Source: Shinella sp. PSBB067 (GTDB taxonomy: Bacteria > Pseudomonadota > Alphaproteobacteria > Rhizobiales > Rhizobiaceae). From it: DNA of 64,000 bases. The stretch is from the NCBI RefSeq assembly GCF_016839145.1, contig NZ_CP069303.1, positions 2,418,001 to 2,482,000 of the forward strand, written 5' to 3'. The first letter of the stretch is position 1. Each line of letters opens with the position of its first letter. The notes under the pieces are model-generated. The model saw only the letters and a list, made by a program, of their open reading frames with translations, was not told where the DNA came from and did not search any database. Position numbers and translations under genes: made by a program. Shown here one piece after another: positions 9,564 through 19,402 of this stretch.

Positions 9564-12521
9564 TCACGCCATCAGCTTCGCATTACCGGGATCGACGAAG
9601 ACCGGGTCGCAGACCTCCGCCAGGGTCTCCACGCCGCGCAGCCGGTCCCAGACGACGACTTTCTCGCCGTAACGCTCGCGGCCGGATTTCAGGAAGGCGA
9701 GCGCGATGTGCCCGCCGAGCGTCGGCGAGAAGCAGGCGGAGCTCACCCAGCCCTGGTCGTTCAGTGTCGAGGGCTTGGCGCCGTCCTTCAGCAGATGCGC
9801 ACCGGCGCGCAGGTCCTTGTCCGCCTCCAGCGCCCTCAGCCCCACGAGCTGCGCGCGGTCGGCCGCCGTCAGGCCGAAGCGGGTGGAAAGCCGCTTGCCG
9901 ATGAAGTCCGCCTTGCCGCCTGCCATCATGCGGCCGAGGCCGGCATCGTCAGGCGTGACGCGGCCGTCGAGTTCGGCGTGGGTGACGTGGCCCTTCTCGA
10001 TGCGCAGCACGTTGAGCGCCTCGACGCCATAGGCGCAGATGCCGTGCGGCGCGCCCGCCTGCATCAGGGCATCGGCCACCGCCTCGCCGTAGCCGGCCGG
10101 CACCGCCAGTTCGTAGGCAAGCTCGCCGGAGAAGGAGATGCGGAAGAGCCGCGCCCTGAGATTGCCCTTGAGGTGCACCGCGCGCGCCGCAAGGAACGGG
10201 ACCGCAGCATCGGAAATATCGTCCTCGACCACGGCCTGCAGGATCGTTCGCGCCTTCGGCCCGGCGATCGACATCTGCGCCCACTGGTCGGAAACGGAAA
10301 GGAAGCGCACGATGAGTTCCGGCCAGAGCACCTGCGCGGCGAATTCCATGTGCGACAGCACGCCGCCGGCCATGGCCGTCGTGGTGGTGACGAGGAAATG
10401 CGCCTCGGCGAGCCGGCTCACCGTGCCGTCGTCATAGACCATGCCGTCCTCGCGCAGCATCAGGCCGTAGCGGGCCTTGCCGACGGGCAGCCGGAGCATG
10501 GGATTGCAATAGAGCCGGTTGAGGAACTCGGCGGCATCCGGCCCGAAAACCTCGATCTTGCCGAGCGTCGAGACATCGCAGAGGCCGGCATTCTCGCGCA
10601 CGGTCCGCACCTCGCGGTCGACGCTTTCGCGCCAGGTCCTCTCACCCGCCCTCGGGAACCAGGAAGCGCGATGCCACAGCCCCGCATCGATGAAGACCGC
10701 GCCGTTGCGCGCCGCCCAGCCATGGAGGGGCGAGCGGCGGGCCGGCATCGCGTGCGCGCCGACGGAGGCGCCGGCGAGCGCGCCGAAGGAGACGGGCGTA
10801 TAGAACGGCCGGAAGGTCGTCGTGCCGACCTCGCCGGGGCTGACGCCGCGCATCGCGGCGAGAATGCCTGTCGCGTTGATATTGCCGAGCTTGCCCTGGT
10901 CCGTCGCCATGCCGCTCGTCGTGTAGCGCTTGGCATGTTCGACATGGCCGAAGCCCTCGCGCACCGCAAGGCCGAGATCCCCGGTATGGACGTCGTTCTG
11001 GAAATCGACGAAGGCCTTGGATTTCGCGCCGGGCACATGCCAGAGCGCGGTGAAGGAAGGATCGGCCTCCTCCCCGAGGACAGGCCGCTCGAAGCCGGCG
11101 GCCGGTCGGCCGAGCGCCTCGGCGATGGCCGACGCCTTGCGCGCGCCGTCCTCGAAGCATTCCGAAAGGCGATAGTGTCCGGCCGCCGCACCGGCCGTCA
11201 CCAGGCCCGGGCCAACCTCCGGCGCCAGGAACGCCTGCAAGGCATCCGACCAGACCGGCCGGCCGCCGCGCTGGCAGGCAAGATGGATGACCGGGCTCCA
11301 ACCGCCCGACATGGCAACGGCATCGCAGGGGATCAGCTCCTCGAAGCCGCCACGATCCGTGACGATCGCCCGGACCCGCCGGCGGCCCCTGGTGTCGACG
11401 ACGGAACCGCCGCGAATGAGCCGCACGCCCTCCGGCACCGCATCCGAAGCACTTGCCCGTGCATCGACGAGCGCCGCAATGCCGATGCCCTGCGCCACGA
11501 GGTCCGCCGCCGTGCGATAGCCGGACGAGCCGTTGGTGAAGATCGCGACCGACTTGCCGGCGGCGACGCCGAAGCGGTTGGCATAGGTGCTGACAGCCCC
11601 GGCCATCATCACGCCCGGCCGGTCGTTGCCGCCGAAGACCAGCGGGCGCTCCTCCGCGCCGGTGGCGAGGATCGCGTGATTCGCCACGATGCGCCACAGG
11701 CGCTCCACGGGCCCCGCCGCATCCACCGCCGCGCCGTGCTTCTGCACGCGCTCGATGGCGCCGAAGACGTTGTCGTCGTACCAGCCGAAGACCGTGGTGC
11801 GCGGCAGGAGGGTGACGTTCGGGTTGCCGCGAAGCTCGTCGGCCGCCCGGCGTGCGAAGACGAAGGGCGCTTCGCCGTCAAGCGGCGTCGTCTCATGGAG
11901 CAGGGCCCCGCCGAGAACGAAATCCTGCTCGGCAAGGATGACGCGCAGGCCCGCCCGCGCCGCCACCAGCGCCGCGGCAAGCCCCGCCGGGCCGGAGCCG
12001 ACCACCAGCAGGTCGCAATGCGCCCAGCTCTTCTCGTAGGAATCGGGGTCGCGCGGCAGCGCCGTGCGGCCGAGGCCGGCGGCGCAGCGGATGAGGGGTT
12101 CGTAGACCTTCTCCCAGAAGGCTGCCGGCCACATGAAGGTCTTGTAGTAGAACCCGGCCGAAAGGAACCGCGACATCAGGTCGTTCACCGCGCCGATGTC
12201 GCGGGCAAGGCTCGGCCAGCGGTTCTGGCTCGTGGCGACGAGGCCGTCATGGAGTTCGGCGACCGTCGCCCTGGTGTTCGGATCGCGCCGCACGCCGCTG
12301 CCGATGGTGACAAGGGCGTTCGGCTCGGAGGGACCGGCCGTCACGATGCCGCGCGGGCGATGGTACTTGAAGCTGCGGCCGACCAGCAGCCGGTCATTGG
12401 CGAGCAGCGCCGAGGCGAGCGTATCGCCGGCATGGCCGGAAAGGCTCGCGCCGTCGAAGGAGAAGCTGACGGCATGGCTGCGGTCGACGAGCCCGCCCGA
12501 GGAAAGGCGATAGCCGGTCAT
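9564..12521 (-). CDS. soxA: Sarcosine oxidase alpha subunit
   Basis: A 985-residue SoxA of standard length. The N-terminal third has a 2Fe-2S-like ferredoxin fold remnant (SFDGASLSGHAGDTLASALLAND) and a dinucleotide motif LVVGSGPAGLAAALVAARAG that binds NAD; the C-terminal 380 residues are a GcvT-like aminomethyltransferase domain (FLNRLYCNPMLRLPVGKARYGLMLREDG) that uses tetrahydrofolate to trap formaldehyde. The enzyme converts sarcosine to glycine, H2O2 and 5,10-methylene-THF. Start at MTGYRLSSGG overlaps the soxD stop by four bases. Confidence 0.95.
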   Translation of the reverse strand: MTGYRLSSGGLVDRSHAVSFSFDGASLSGHAGDTLASALLANDRLLVGRSFKYHRPRGIVTAGPSEPNALVTIGSGVRRDPNTRATVAELHDGLVATSQNRWPSLARDIGAVNDLMSRFLSAGFYYKTFMWPAAFWEKVYEPLIRCAAGLGRTALPRDPDSYEKSWAHCDLLVVGSGPAGLAAALVAARAGLRVILAEQDFVLGGALLHETTPLDGEAPFVFARRAADELRGNPNVTLLPRTTVFGWYDDNVFGAIERVQKHGAAVDAAGPVERLWRIVANHAILATGAEERPLVFGGNDRPGVMMAGAVSTYANRFGVAAGKSVAIFTNGSSGYRTAADLVAQGIGIAALVDARASASDAVPEGVRLIRGGSVVDTRGRRRVRAIVTDRGGFEELIPCDAVAMSGGWSPVIHLACQRGGRPVWSDALQAFLAPEVGPGLVTAGAAAGHYRLSECFEDGARKASAIAEALGRPAAGFERPVLGEEADPSFTALWHVPGAKSKAFVDFQNDVHTGDLGLAVREGFGHVEHAKRYTTSGMATDQGKLGNINATGILAAMRGVSPGEVGTTTFRPFYTPVSFGALAGASVGAHAMPARRSPLHGWAARNGAVFIDAGLWHRASWFPRAGERTWRESVDREVRTVRENAGLCDVSTLGKIEVFGPDAAEFLNRLYCNPMLRLPVGKARYGLMLREDGMVYDDGTVSRLAEAHFLVTTTTAMAGGVLSHMEFAAQVLWPELIVRFLSVSDQWAQMSIAGPKARTILQAVVEDDISDAAVPFLAARAVHLKGNLRARLFRISFSGELAYELAVPAGYGEAVADALMQAGAPHGICAYGVEALNVLRIEKGHVTHAELDGRVTPDDAGLGRMMAGGKADFIGKRLSTRFGLTAADRAQLVGLRALEADKDLRAGAHLLKDGAKPSTLNDQGWVSSACFSPTLGGHIALAFLKSGRERYGEKVVVWDRLRGVETLAEVCDPVFVDPGNAKLMA

Positions 12522-12793
12522 GACACCCCTCCCCGCCCGGCCGCGGCATCCGTCACGGAAAAGACCTCGTGGGTGAAGTTGTCCCGTTCCACCACCAGCC
12601 AGCGCCGGCAGCCGGCGACGTGCTGCCAGTGCTCGCGGATGCGCCCGCGCGGGTTGGCGCGCACATGCACATAGTCGTGCCACGCCTCGTCATCGGCCAT
12701 CGGCGCGGGACGGACCGGCGTCGCATCGCCGCGAATGGAGAATTCTTCCTTGGGGCGGGTACCGCAGTGCGGACAGGAAATCAGGCTCGCCAT
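12518..12793 (-). CDS. soxD: Sarcosine oxidase delta subunit
   Basis: A 91-residue SoxD with the zinc-binding start ISCPHCGTRPKEEFSIRG, the WHDYVHVRANPRGRIREHWQH core and CRRWLVVERDNFTHEV, all diagnostic. It binds zinc through cysteines and histidine and joins the SoxBDAG tetramer. A longer frame upstream overlaps soxB and is not used. It lies eight bases after soxB. Confidence 0.94.
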   Translation of the reverse strand: MASLISCPHCGTRPKEEFSIRGDATPVRPAPMADDEAWHDYVHVRANPRGRIREHWQHVAGCRRWLVVERDNFTHEVFSVTDAAAGRGGVS

Positions 12794-12801
12794 GGCTCGA
12801 C

Positions 12802-14052
12802 TCAATGCAGGTTGGGCTGGGTGCCGGCACCCGCCTCGTCGATCGGGAAACCGCGCTCGAACCGGTCGAGCCGCAGCGCGCGCGCCACATGATGGCTCTC
12901 GTCCCGGGCGATGAGATGCGCGAAGCAGAAGCCGGAGGCGGGCGTCGCCTTGAAGCCGCCGTAGCACCAGCCGCAGTTGAGATAGAGGTTGTCGACGGGC
13001 GTGCGGTCGATGATCGGCGAGCCGTCCATCGACATGTCCATGACGCCGCCCCAGGCGCGCAGCACCCGCACGCGGGAAAGGCCCGGGATCATCGCCACCC
13101 CCTCCTCCATCACATGCTCCACCGTCGCAAGATTGCCGCGCTGGGCATAGGAGGAATAGCCGTCGATCTCCGCGCCGAAGACCAGCCCGCCCTTGTCGGA
13201 CTGGGAAATGTAGAAATGGCCCGCGCCATAGGTGACGACATGGTCGAGGCAGGGCTTCAGCCCTTCCGTCACGAAGGCCTGCAGCACATGGCTTTCGAGC
13301 GGCAGCTTCAGCCCGGCCATCTCGCCGACGCGCGAGGTGTTGCCGGCGGCGGCCAGCGCCAGCTTGTTGCAGCCGATGAACCCCTTCGTCGTCTCCACGC
13401 CGGTGACAGCGCCGTTCTCGCGGCGGATGCCCGTCACCTCGCAGTTCTGGATGAGATCGACGCCGAGCCTGTCCGCCCCGCGCGCAAAACCCCAGGCGAC
13501 CGCATCGTGCCGCGCCGTTCCCGCACGCCGCTGCAGGAGGCCGCCCATGATCGGGAAGCGGGCATGGTCGAAATTCAGGAAGGGCATCATCTTCCTCAGC
13601 GTCTCGCGGTCGAGCAGTTCGGCCGCCACGCCCTCCATCATCATGGCATTGCCGCGCCGGATGTACTGATCGCGCTGGCCGTCATTGTGATAGAGGTTGA
13701 TGATGCCGCGCTGCGAGAACATCACATTGTAGTTCAGCTCGCGCTCCAGCCCTTCCCAGAGCTTCAGGGAGAATTCGTAGAACGGCTCGTTGCCGGGCAG
13801 CATGTAGTTGGAGCGCACGATGGTCGTGTTGCGGCCGACATTGCCGGAGCCGAGATAGCCCTTTTCCAGCACCGCGACGTTGCGCACGCCGAATTCCTTG
13901 GCGAGGTAATAGGCCGTGGCGAGGCCATGCCCGCCGCCGCCGACGATGATCACGTCGTAATGCGGTTTCGGCTGCGGCTCCCGCCAGGCGGGTTTCCAGC
14001 CGAGGTTTCCGGCAAAGGCTTGTTTCAGGATGGAAAGGGCGGAGTAGCGCAT
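12802..14052 (-). CDS. soxB: Sarcosine oxidase beta subunit
   Basis: A 416-residue FAD/FMN-dependent subunit that holds the sarcosine oxidation site. It begins MRYSALSILKQAFAGNLGW, then the FAD-binding VIIVGGGGHGLATAYYLAKEFG, and ends with the conserved LYLNCGWCYGGFKATPASG and GFPIDEAGAG. First gene of soxBDAG; a promoter for the operon should be in the 154-base divergent space shared with cysQ. No glyA or purU is next to the operon, unlike many folate-linked sox loci. Confidence 0.95.
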   Translation of the reverse strand: MRYSALSILKQAFAGNLGWKPAWREPQPKPHYDVIIVGGGGHGLATAYYLAKEFGVRNVAVLEKGYLGSGNVGRNTTIVRSNYMLPGNEPFYEFSLKLWEGLERELNYNVMFSQRGIINLYHNDGQRDQYIRRGNAMMMEGVAAELLDRETLRKMMPFLNFDHARFPIMGGLLQRRAGTARHDAVAWGFARGADRLGVDLIQNCEVTGIRRENGAVTGVETTKGFIGCNKLALAAAGNTSRVGEMAGLKLPLESHVLQAFVTEGLKPCLDHVVTYGAGHFYISQSDKGGLVFGAEIDGYSSYAQRGNLATVEHVMEEGVAMIPGLSRVRVLRAWGGVMDMSMDGSPIIDRTPVDNLYLNCGWCYGGFKATPASGFCFAHLIARDESHHVARALRLDRFERGFPIDEAGAGTQPNLH

Positions 14053-14206
14053 GCGAAATCCCGGATCAGTCGCCCCACATTCGCATATGCGTCACAAACG
14101 GCAAGTCGGGAGAGCGTCGCAGCCCCCTCGACGGCGGATCTTTCCACATCGCTGCGGCGGCACACGACATTGCTTTCGCCTCGGCGCGGGGCTAATCCAT
14201 CGGATC

Positions 14207-15022
14207 ATGCAGATCGAAGCGGAAGAGCTGAAGCAGGTGATGGAAAGCGCGGCGCTCGCCGCCGGCCGCGCCATCATGGCCGTCCAAGCCGCCGGGCCGG
14301 ATGTCCACTACAAGCCGGACCGTTCCCCCGTGACGGAAGCCGACGAGGAGGCAGAGCGGGTGATCCTCGCCGCCTTGCGCCAGCACGTCCCCACCGTTCC
14401 GGTCGTCGCGGAGGAGGCGGTGGCCGCCGGCCTCATACCGGATATTTCCGGCGGCCTCTTCTTCCTCGTCGATCCGCTCGACGGCACCAGGGAGTTCGTC
14501 GCCGGGCGCAGCGAGTTCACGGTCAATATCGCCCTTGTCCGGAAAGGTGTTCCGGTCGCCGGCATCGTCTACGCGCCGGCGCTTTCGAGCGGCTTTACGG
14601 CAGTGGACGGCCGGGCGGAACGCTTCACCGTCGCCGGAGGCACGATTGGCGAACGCCAGACGATCGGCTGTCGCGGCCGCGGCAGCGTATTGACGGCCGT
14701 CGCCAGCCGCTCGCACGACACGCCCGAGACGGCGCGCTTCCTAGATGCGCATGGCATCGGCGCCTGCACGGCCATCGGCTCGTCGCTGAAATTCTGCCTC
14801 GTCGCCGAGGGCCTCGCCGACGTCTATCCCCGCTTCAGCCGCACGATGGAATGGGATACAGCGGCCGGCGACGCCGTGCTGCGTGCCGCCGGCGGCGAGA
14901 CGCGGACGCTCGACGGCCAGCCGCTCGCCTACGGCAAGCGCAACCAGGCGCACGACGCGGATTTCGCCAACCCGAACTTCATCGCCGCAAGAACGGGGTG
15001 GAGCTCCGGCGGGGGAAATTGA
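14207..15022 (+). CDS. cysQ: 3'(2'),5'-bisphosphate nucleotidase CysQ
   Basis: A 271-residue member of the inositol monophosphatase superfamily. It hydrolyses adenosine 3',5'-bisphosphate formed during sulfate assimilation. Metal-binding motifs are visible: VVAEEAV (first acidic ligands), FLVDPLDGTREF, and near the end MEWDTAAGDAVLRAAGG. The start at MQIEAEELKQV is chosen for family length; open sequence upstream reaches into soxB control DNA. Divergent from soxB. It could instead act on a related sugar phosphate, but DPLDGTREF is the CysQ form. Confidence 0.9.
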   Translation: MQIEAEELKQVMESAALAAGRAIMAVQAAGPDVHYKPDRSPVTEADEEAERVILAALRQHVPTVPVVAEEAVAAGLIPDISGGLFFLVDPLDGTREFVAGRSEFTVNIALVRKGVPVAGIVYAPALSSGFTAVDGRAERFTVAGGTIGERQTIGCRGRGSVLTAVASRSHDTPETARFLDAHGIGACTAIGSSLKFCLVAEGLADVYPRFSRTMEWDTAAGDAVLRAAGGETRTLDGQPLAYGKRNQAHDADFANPNFIAARTGWSSGGGN

Positions 15023-15040
15023 CGAAGCAGCTCCAACGTC

Positions 15041-15124
15041 GTCATCCCCGGCCTTGTGCCGAGGATCTGCCAACGCATTGAAAACCGCGACGTTGCAGAT
15101 GCTCGGGTCAAGCCCGGGCATGAC
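15041..15124. repeat. Palindromic intergenic repeat (REP-like)
   Basis: Two arms of about 35 bases, 15041-15075 and 15091-15124, are imperfect inverted copies (GTCATSCCCGGSCTTG and CCGAGSATCTGC blocks match in both) with a 15-base loop. RNA from either strand would fold into a long hairpin. It sits between the convergent ends of cysQ and the RND permease gene, where it can act as a barrier to transcription from both sides. The GTCAT-CCCGG form is common in rhizobial intergenic repeats. Confidence 0.8.
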
Positions 15125-15239
15125 GGAAGAGGGAGGGTGCGGTCGTGGCGGCGCGAGTCACGCCTGGCGAGCCAGGCCGAGCACTTCACGCCTCGCAGGT
15201 GAGGCTTAGCAGTTGACACACTCGGTCGCACCGCACACG

Positions 15240-18200
15240 TCACGCCGCCGGAAGCGGCTCGACGGGGTCGGGCGCAGGCGCCTCCCCTTCCCTGTCCTCC
15301 GGCTTGATGCGGAACCAGGCGACGTAAAGCGCCGGCAGGAAGAGCAGCGTCAGCACCGTGCCGACGATGATGCCGCCCATCATGGCGTAGGCCATAGGTC
15401 CCCAGAACACTTCGCGCGAGATGGGAATGAGCGCCAGGCTTGCCGCCGCCGCCGTCAGCATGATCGGCCGCATGCGGTGCTCCGTCGCCTCGCGCACCGC
15501 ATCCCAGGCATGCATGCCCTCCCGCCTCAGGTCCTCGATCTGCACGACGAGGATGACCGAGTTGCGGATGAGGATGCCGATGAGTGCCAGCACCCCGAGG
15601 ATCGCGACGAAGCCGAGCGGCGCCCCGCTGCCGAGGAGGGCTATGACCACCCCGATGAGCGCCAGCGGCGCCACCGCGAAGACGAGGAAGAGTCGGGAGA
15701 AGCTCTGGAGCTGCAGCATCAGGATCGTCGCCATGGCGAAGAGCATCAGCGGAACGACGGCGACGATCGGCGCCTGGCTGTTGGCGCTTTCCTCGACGGA
15801 ACCGCCGACGTCGATGCTGTAGCCGGATGGCAGGCTTTGCCGGAAGCTGCCGACGTCCTTTTCCATCTGCGAGACGATGGTCGCCGGCTGCACGCCGCCG
15901 GTGATGCTCGCCTTGACGGTGATGGTGGGCTGGCGCGAGCGGCGCCAGACGACCGGCTGCTCCATCTCGTAGCGGAAGTTCGCGACGGCCGCGAGCGGCA
16001 CCGACGTGCCGTTCGCCGTGGGGAGTTGGAGCTGGCGCAGCGTCTCGATGGACTGGCGCTCGCTCGCACGCGCCCGGCCGATGACGTCGATCAGGTAGAC
16101 GTCGTCGCGGATCTGCGTGACGGTCGTGCCGCCGACGACGCCGTTCAGCGCCGAGGAAATGTCCTGCGAGGTCACGCCGAGCTGGCGCGCCTTGTCCTGC
16201 AGCACGTCGACCTTCACCACGCGCGCCGGCTCATTCCAGTCGTAGACGATGTCGCCGAGCCGGTCGTTGCCGCCGAGGAGTTCGCCGAAGGCGAGCGCCT
16301 GCTTGCGCACCTCCTGGATGTCGGGGCCGCTGACGCGGTACTGGATCGGCCGGCCGACCGGCGGGCCGATGTCGAGCAGCTTGACGAGCGCGTCCGTGCC
16401 GACGAACGTCGTGCGCAGATACGCCTCCAAATCCGCCTTCAGGCGATCGCGCGCCTCCAGGTCCTTGCTGACGATGACCGTCTGGCCGAAGGCCGGCGAC
16501 GGCGGCTGCACGTCGAAGGACAGCAGGAAGCGCACCGCACCCTCGCCGACATAGGAGGACCACCGCTCGATATCCGGATTGCCCTTGAGCTTTTCCTCCT
16601 CGAGCTTGGCGATCTGCGCATTGGTCTCGGCAATCGAGGCGTTCTGCGGCAGCGCCCAGTCGATGACCAGTTCCGGCCGGTCCGACGAGGGGAAGAACTG
16701 CTCCTGCACGAAGCGCATGCCGAAGACCGAGACGCAGAAGACGAGCACGGTCGCCACGATGGTCGTCCACTTCCAGCGCATGCAGACATCGAGGATCCGC
16801 GCGAAGGCGCGGGCGAACCAGCCCTTCTGCTCGTGATGCTTCTTCATGCTCTTCGGCAGGATCGTGACGCCGAGCAGCGGCGTGAAGACGACCGCGACGA
16901 CCCAGGAGACAACGAGCGAGATGGCGATGACGACGAAGAGGCTGAAGGTGAACTCGCCGGCCGCGCTGTTGTTGAGGCCGATCGGGATGAAGCCTGCCAC
17001 CGTCACCAGCGTGCCGGTCAGCATCGGGAAGGCGGTGGAGGTGTAGACGTAGGTCGCCGCCTTGCGCAGCGAATCGCCCGCCTCCAGCCGCGCCACCATC
17101 ATCTCGACGGCGATCATGGCGTCGTCGACGAGAAGGCCGAGCGCGATGATCAGCGCCCCGAGCGACACGCGTTGCAGCGATATGTCGTCGTAATACATGA
17201 AGACGAAGGTGATGCCGAGCGTCAGCGGGATGGAGAGCGCCACGACGAGCCCGGCCCGAAGGCCGAGGCTGATGAAACTGACGATGAGAACGATGGCGAC
17301 CGCCTCGAAGAGCGCGCGGGTGAAGCCGGAAACGGCCTCCTCCACCACCTTCGGCTGGTCGGAGACGAGGTGCACGTCGACGCCGACAGGCAGTTCGTTC
17401 GAAAGCTGCTCGATCTCCTTCTCCACCGCCGCGCCGAACTCCAGCAGGTTCGAGCCCTGCTTCATGCCGATGGCAAGGCCGATGGCCGGCTCGCCGTTGA
17501 AGCGGAAGAGCGCCGACGGCGGATCCTGGTAGCCGCGGGTGATGGTCGCGATGTCGCTGAGGCGGAAGAAGCGGTTGTTGACGCGCAGGTTCACCTCGCG
17601 AAGGCTTTCCTCGGAGCTGAACTGCCCGCCGACCCGCACGGCGACGCGCTCGCCGTCGCCCTGCACCACGCCGGAGGGCGAAATCGCGTTCTGCGCCTGC
17701 AGCGTGGCGACGACCTGCTGGGTGGAAATGCCGAGCGCGGCGAGCTGGCGCGTCGAGAATTCGAGATAGATTACCTCGTCCTGCGCGCCGATGAGGTCGA
17801 CCTTGCCGATATTCGGCACCGTCAGGACGCGCCGGCGCGCGTCCTCGACATAATCGCGAAGCTGCCGGGGGGTGAGCCCGTCCGCGGTGAAGGCGTAGAT
17901 ATTGCCGAAGACGTCGCCGAAGCGGTCGTTGAAGGCCGGGCCGACGACACCCGAGGGAAACTCCCCGCGAATGTCGTTGATCATGTTGCGGACGGTAAGC
18001 CAGGTCGGCGCGACGTCGCGCGCGCGGGTCGTCGGCTTCAGGTTGACGAAGACGAGCGTCTGGCCGGGCGTCGTGATGCTGCGGCTGAAATCGAGCGATT
18101 CCAGTTCTTCCAGCTTGCGCTCGATGCGCTCGGTCACCTGCCGCGTCGTCTCCTCGACGGAGGCGCCGGGCCAGGCCGCGCTGATCGTCATCGTCTTGAT

Positions 18201-18332
18201 GACGAAGGACGGATCCTCTTCGCGGCCGAGATTCTGGTAGGTGAAGAAACCGAGCAGCGCGAAGACGATCATGAAGTACCAGACGAGCGAAGCATGTTCG
18301 AGCGCCCAGTCCGAAAGGTTGAACTTCTTCAT
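15240..18332 (-). CDS. RND efflux transporter permease
   Basis: A 1030-residue resistance-nodulation-division pump of full length with the expected twelve membrane helices in two blocks of six and two large periplasmic loops. The start MKKFNLSDWALEHASLVWYF and REEDPSFVIKTMTISAAWPGAS are typical of the VexF/MdtB-like branch. The proton relay Asp pair lies in ALGLLVDDAMIAVEMM. It is the last gene of a three-gene operon and overlaps the upstream fusion-protein gene by four bases. The exported compound cannot be told. Confidence 0.93.
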   Translation of the reverse strand: MKKFNLSDWALEHASLVWYFMIVFALLGFFTYQNLGREEDPSFVIKTMTISAAWPGASVEETTRQVTERIERKLEELESLDFSRSITTPGQTLVFVNLKPTTRARDVAPTWLTVRNMINDIRGEFPSGVVGPAFNDRFGDVFGNIYAFTADGLTPRQLRDYVEDARRRVLTVPNIGKVDLIGAQDEVIYLEFSTRQLAALGISTQQVVATLQAQNAISPSGVVQGDGERVAVRVGGQFSSEESLREVNLRVNNRFFRLSDIATITRGYQDPPSALFRFNGEPAIGLAIGMKQGSNLLEFGAAVEKEIEQLSNELPVGVDVHLVSDQPKVVEEAVSGFTRALFEAVAIVLIVSFISLGLRAGLVVALSIPLTLGITFVFMYYDDISLQRVSLGALIIALGLLVDDAMIAVEMMVARLEAGDSLRKAATYVYTSTAFPMLTGTLVTVAGFIPIGLNNSAAGEFTFSLFVVIAISLVVSWVVAVVFTPLLGVTILPKSMKKHHEQKGWFARAFARILDVCMRWKWTTIVATVLVFCVSVFGMRFVQEQFFPSSDRPELVIDWALPQNASIAETNAQIAKLEEEKLKGNPDIERWSSYVGEGAVRFLLSFDVQPPSPAFGQTVIVSKDLEARDRLKADLEAYLRTTFVGTDALVKLLDIGPPVGRPIQYRVSGPDIQEVRKQALAFGELLGGNDRLGDIVYDWNEPARVVKVDVLQDKARQLGVTSQDISSALNGVVGGTTVTQIRDDVYLIDVIGRARASERQSIETLRQLQLPTANGTSVPLAAVANFRYEMEQPVVWRRSRQPTITVKASITGGVQPATIVSQMEKDVGSFRQSLPSGYSIDVGGSVEESANSQAPIVAVVPLMLFAMATILMLQLQSFSRLFLVFAVAPLALIGVVIALLGSGAPLGFVAILGVLALIGILIRNSVILVVQIEDLRREGMHAWDAVREATEHRMRPIMLTAAAASLALIPISREVFWGPMAYAMMGGIIVGTVLTLLFLPALYVAWFRIKPEDREGEAPAPDPVEPLPAA

Positions 18333-19402
18333 AGGCTTGCCTCGTCCTCGATCTTCACTTTCTGGCCTTCTTCAAGGCTGTTCACGCCGGCGGTGACGAC
18401 GCGGTCGCCCTCCTTCAGGCCTTCGGTCACGGCCAGCGACCGCCCGGCCGTCGCGCCGGTCTCGACGGGCACGAGATGCACCTCGCCCTTGCCCGCATCG
18501 ACCAGCCAGACATGCGGCTTGTCGTCCTTCCGGACCAGCGCCGTTTCCGGCACCATGAAGGCCGTGAGGTCGGGTCCCTCGAGCTCGGCGGTGATCGTCG
18601 TGCCGAGCCGGACGGTGTCCGGCGGGTCTTCCAGCGCGATCTTGACGCGGCGCGTGCGCGTCACGGCATCCGCCGAGGGCGCGACCTCGCGCACCGTTCC
18701 CTTGACGGTGACGGCGGGATTGATCTGCAGCGAGACGAGGAACCGGCTGCCGGCGGCGATGCCCTCCGCCGTCTCGGGAATGTCGACGACCGCATCGCGC
18801 TCGTCCGGCCGGGCGACGGTGACGATGGCCTCGCCGGGCGAGACCGTCTGGCCCACCTCGGCGCCCGTCGCGACCACGACGCCGTCGAATTCGGCGAGGA
18901 TGCGGGTATAGGAAAGCTGCTCTTCGGCCTTCACCAGCGCCGTGCGCGCCCGCGTCACGCCGGCATCCGCCGCCTCGCGGGTCTGTTCGGCGCTCTCGAC
19001 GGCCGCCTTGGCCGCGGCATTGGACTGGAGCAGGGTTTTCTGCCGATCCTGGTTGGCGATGGCGCTTGCAAGCGTCGCCTCGGCGCTGGAGAGCTCGGCG
19101 CGCGCGGAGCGGACGGCCAGTTCGTAGGCCGTCGCGTCGAGCACGGCGAGCGCGTCGCCCTTCTTGACGAGGTCGCCGACATGGACGGTACGGGAGACGA
19201 GGCGGCCGGCGACGCGCGAGCCGAGCGCGGCCTGCACCCTCGCCTGCACCGTGCCGGCGAACCGCGTGCCCGGCAGCGCCGTGGGCGTGACGACCAGCGA
19301 GAGCACCGGCCGCGGCGGCGCGGCCGCCTCCTCCTCCTTCTTGCAGCCGGCAAGCGCCATGGCGGCGGCGACGGCAAGCGCCGTGGGAACGGACATCCTC
19401 AT
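18329..19402 (-). CDS. RND efflux periplasmic adaptor (lipoprotein)
   Basis: A 357-residue HlyD/AcrA-type membrane fusion protein. The N-terminus MRMSVPTALAVAAAMALAGC has a lipobox, so it should be anchored to the inner membrane by a lipid. The lipoyl halves (VAGRLVSRTVHVGDLVKKGD and FDGVVVATGAEVGQTVSPGE) flank an alpha-hairpin of about 100 residues (AELSSAEATLASAIANQDRQ). It bridges pump and outer membrane channel. Overlaps both neighbours by four bases. Second of two adaptors in this operon. Confidence 0.92.
   Translation of the reverse strand: MRMSVPTALAVAAAMALAGCKKEEEAAAPPRPVLSLVVTPTALPGTRFAGTVQARVQAALGSRVAGRLVSRTVHVGDLVKKGDALAVLDATAYELAVRSARAELSSAEATLASAIANQDRQKTLLQSNAAAKAAVESAEQTREAADAGVTRARTALVKAEEQLSYTRILAEFDGVVVATGAEVGQTVSPGEAIVTVARPDERDAVVDIPETAEGIAAGSRFLVSLQINPAVTVKGTVREVAPSADAVTRTRRVKIALEDPPDTVRLGTTITAELEGPDLTAFMVPETALVRKDDKPHVWLVDAGKGEVHLVPVETGATAGRSLAVTEGLKEGDRVVTAGVNSLEEGQKVKIEDEASL

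Noticed and set aside
15213..18911. 1232-codon plus-strand frame over the RND pump
   Set aside because: Antisense shadow of the permease gene; no family signature.
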